DNA from: Candidatus Peregrinibacteria bacterium
GTDB lineage: Bacteria; Patescibacteriota; Gracilibacteria; UBA1369
Reading direction: 5' to 3'
Length of the DNA: 14,350 nt
Assembly: GCA_014729615.1 (NCBI GenBank)
Contig: WJJQ01000145.1
Location: 1-14,350, forward strand
Part shown: positions 13,659 through 14,350 of the stretch, one piece after another
Layout of the letters: every line of letters begins with the position of its first letter
Position numbering within the stretch: position 1 is the first letter of the stretch
Notes under the pieces: generated by a model
Databases searched by the model: none
The model's input: the letters and a program-made list of their open reading frames with translations, nothing else
Told to the model about the DNA's origin: nothing
Translations under genes and position numbers: made by a program

Positions 13659-13667
13659 TGCTATACT
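13659..13667 (+). promoter_or_regulatory. Extended -10 promoter for the HELMH gene
   Basis: TG-C-TATACT (13659-13667) is a good extended -10 element; transcription would start near 13674, giving a leader of about 16 nt. A second TATAAT at 13654-13659 overlaps it but lacks a -35. Confidence 0.45.
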
Positions 13668-13689
13668 CTCATTATAATAATCAAACTTG

Positions 13690-14350
13690 ATGAAAATAAA
13701 GTTTAAAATAGATTCCTATCATCTTGCTTATAAGCTTTGGGTTAGCAAGGCTCTGGATCAGAAGGATGCTCAATGGACTAAGCTATTGAAAAGAATTGAG
13801 TCAAAATATTCAGATTATGCTGGTTATTGTTTTTTTAATCCAGCATACGTTGCTCATGTCATGGATTGGTCTAACTACAATTCAAAACAGGCTGATGTAC
13901 TGAGAGATAAACCAGTCATAGATAAGATATTCAATGAAATCTTCGACTCCAAAGTTTTTAAGGAAGCCAGAAATGAAACTGTGGAGTATTCAAAGAGGGT
14001 AAAAAAGGAATGGAGTAGAAATAAAAAATGGCTAAAAGTATTACAGGAATACATGGGTATAGAAATGCCAATTAACGTGGAAGTATATCTTCTCCATCCT
14101 GATCTAAGAATTGGCAGTTTTATAAAACAGAATAAGATGGAGTGGGGCAACCAAGACAATTTTGATAACTACCAGTTCATAGGCATTTGTCATGAATTAA
14201 TGCATTTAGTAACTGAGAAAGAGTTTTATAAAAATAAAACTGAAAAAGATCAGTGGATTATGCATGCAATCATTTATCTGACAACTGATGAGGAACTAAG
14301 AATTAGAATGAATGATTCTCAGTATTTTGACCACGAATTAAGTAAATATC
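13690..14350 (+). CDS. Putative HELMH metallopeptidase-like protein, 3' end outside window
   Basis: An open frame starts at ATG 13690 and runs off the right edge after 220 codons, so the gene is partial. An in-frame TAA at 13678-13680 fixes the start near here. Residues 168-172 are HELMH in FIGICHELMHLVTEKE, an HExxH zinc-binding motif in a hydrophobic helix. TTDEEL about 30 residues later (201-206) could supply a Glu ligand. The N-terminal 150 residues are helical and rich in Lys and aromatics (EWSRNKKWLKVLQEYMG), leading into a strand pair INVEVYLLHPDLRIGSF typical of the sheet before a zincin active-site helix. There is no signal peptide or membrane span. I cannot name the family, and it shows no visible similarity to the HEATH protein at 5302 beyond the motif. 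Confidence 0.75.
   Translation, partial: MKIKFKIDSYHLAYKLWVSKALDQKDAQWTKLLKRIESKYSDYAGYCFFNPAYVAHVMDWSNYNSKQADVLRDKPVIDKIFNEIFDSKVFKEARNETVEYSKRVKKEWSRNKKWLKVLQEYMGIEMPINVEVYLLHPDLRIGSFIKQNKMEWGNQDNFDNYQFIGICHELMHLVTEKEFYKNKTEKDQWIMHAIIYLTTDEELRIRMNDSQYFDHELSKY

Overview
The window looks like a chromosomal piece of a small-genome, AT-rich bacterium using the standard code. I think a Patescibacteria/CPR member is most likely, but this is inference. It rests on the overall gene style (MacB-like permease/ATPase, a 660-residue UvrB, DUF1328 and many lineage-type hypotheticals), extended -10 elements of the TGTGCTAGAAT type, and start codons that mostly lack a Shine-Dalgarno sequence. Six genes end in TGA and the long ORFs contain no in-frame TGA, so the UGA=Gly code of Gracilibacteria/SR1 does not apply.

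Layout. 1-4450 (+): the C-terminal part of an FtsX-like permease, its ATPase, then uvrB and, 3 nt later, an unknown 393-residue protein. 4494-4973 (-): a G+C-rich alaE-type L-alanine exporter gene with its own promoter and a good ribosome binding site, probably acquired. 5302-6741 (+): a 479-residue unknown protein carrying an HEATH zinc-protease-like motif. 6819-8284 (-): an envelope/lipid-looking operon of a DUF1328 membrane peptide, a diacylglycerol-kinase-type lipid kinase and a dual-specificity-type phosphatase, the last two overlapping by ATGA. 8428-9234 (-): a small membrane protein and a GNAT acetyltransferase gene interrupted by one in-frame UGA. 9434-10096 (+): an unknown protein behind a textbook sigma-70 promoter.

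10160-13388 (-) is an accessory block: a SAM methyltransferase, then an overlapping trio (aminoglycoside-phosphotransferase-fold kinase, GNAT acetyltransferase, unknown protein). The methyltransferase gene is bracketed by two related imperfect inverted repeats (12396-12470 and 13415-13534) whose ends resemble integron attC core sites (CTAACAG at one end, GCAAACG then TA at the other). This suggests the gene arrived as a cassette. At 13690 a further gene, an HELMH putative metallopeptidase, runs off the right end.

The most interesting points are the attC-like pair around the methyltransferase, the UGA-broken acetyltransferase, the coupled lipid kinase/phosphatase pair, two unrelated HExxH unknowns, and related GGCACTGG/CACTGGCAC inverted repeats around promoters in separate intergenic regions. 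I saw no rRNA, tRNA, CRISPR array, transposase or integrase.
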